In this document: piece by piece, positions 6,758 through 6,797 of the stretch
Layout: every line of letters starts with the position of its first letter
Position numbering within the stretch: position 1 is the first letter of the stretch
Program-made: the position numbers and the translations under genes
Notes under the pieces: generated by a model
Seen by the model: only the letters and a program-made list of their open reading frames with translations
Told to the model about the DNA's origin: nothing
The model's database searches: none
Assembly: GCA_020629895.1 (NCBI GenBank)
Contig: JAHDCM010000037.1
Span: 6,859 to 13,655, forward strand
Origin: Bacteroidota bacterium
GTDB lineage: Bacteria; Bacteroidota; Bacteroidia; Chitinophagales; UBA2359
Direction of reading: 5' to 3'
Length of the DNA stretch: 6,797 bases

Positions 6758-6797
6758 TCCTTGCTTCACAAAGCAGCCATTTCGCCAAGCTACCACT

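Larger units (their letters stand above)
6601..6797. repeat. Structured dispersed-type intergenic repeat element (right end beyond window)
   Basis: The element begins with TTTGGGCGTGTCCCC, has a long hairpin, then GGGGTCGGGCTATCCG (6673-6688), then a pyrimidine-rich, hairpin-rich tail ending near GCTACCACT at the window edge. From memory, intergenic repeats in Bacteroidota genomes often show GGGCGT, a variable hairpin, GGTCGGGCTATCCG, a tail with AGTCC and GCTACCGCT-like segments, and an ACGC end; the layout here matches apart from the unseen right end. It is visibly richer in G and C than the DNA next to it and encodes no clear protein. Whether it is a REP-like sequence, a non-autonomous mobile element or a structured RNA is unknown. 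The identification is by recall, not by search. Confidence 0.5.

Noticed and set aside
6673..6797. Possible tRNA gene in the hairpin-rich right end
   Set aside because: No cloverleaf with a T-loop GGTTCRA-type motif and a 7-bp acceptor stem could be built on either strand.

Overview
The window looks like chromosomal DNA from a member of the Bacteroidota, possibly of the Saprospiria/Saprospiraceae type. Four things suggest this: AT-rich intergenic DNA; no Shine-Dalgarno sequence before either gene; perfect TAnnTTTG (-7) promoter elements upstream of both genes; and a large, cysteine-rich, modular secreted protein of a kind common in that phylum. The family-level placement is inference.

Layout. 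(1) Positions 1-2804, minus strand: the first 934 residues of a large exported protein whose 3' end lies beyond the left edge. It has a signal peptide, a beta-sandwich-like domain in the middle, and at least three tandem modules that each begin with a C-x15-C pattern; two of them are clear copies of one domain. (2) Positions 2805-3515: a 711-base AT-rich gap with no convincing gene. It holds a candidate promoter, a pair of identical palindromes 20 bp apart, a cluster of three stem-loops, and a 15-base segment that reappears inverted at the start codon of the next gene. (3) Positions 3516-6428, minus strand: a complete 970-codon gcvP, the fused P-protein (glycine decarboxylase) of the glycine cleavage system, with a weak terminator after it and a good candidate promoter before it. 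(4) Positions 6601-6797: a GC-richer, hairpin-rich non-coding element with a 24-bp perfect inverted repeat. Its boundary motifs (GGGCGT and GGTCGGGCTATCCG) resemble a dispersed intergenic repeat I recall from Bacteroidota genomes. It runs off the right edge.

Both genes read leftward, but the large gap and separate promoter candidates argue that they are separate transcription units with unrelated roles: central one-carbon metabolism, and a cell-surface or secreted structural protein. The partner genes gcvT, gcvH and lpd are not in the window. The observations most worth following up are the perfect complementarity between the gcvP downstream region and its own translation start, the tandem palindromes upstream of the surface-protein gene, and the structured repeat at the right end. 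I did not find clear evidence for a new multi-gene system here.
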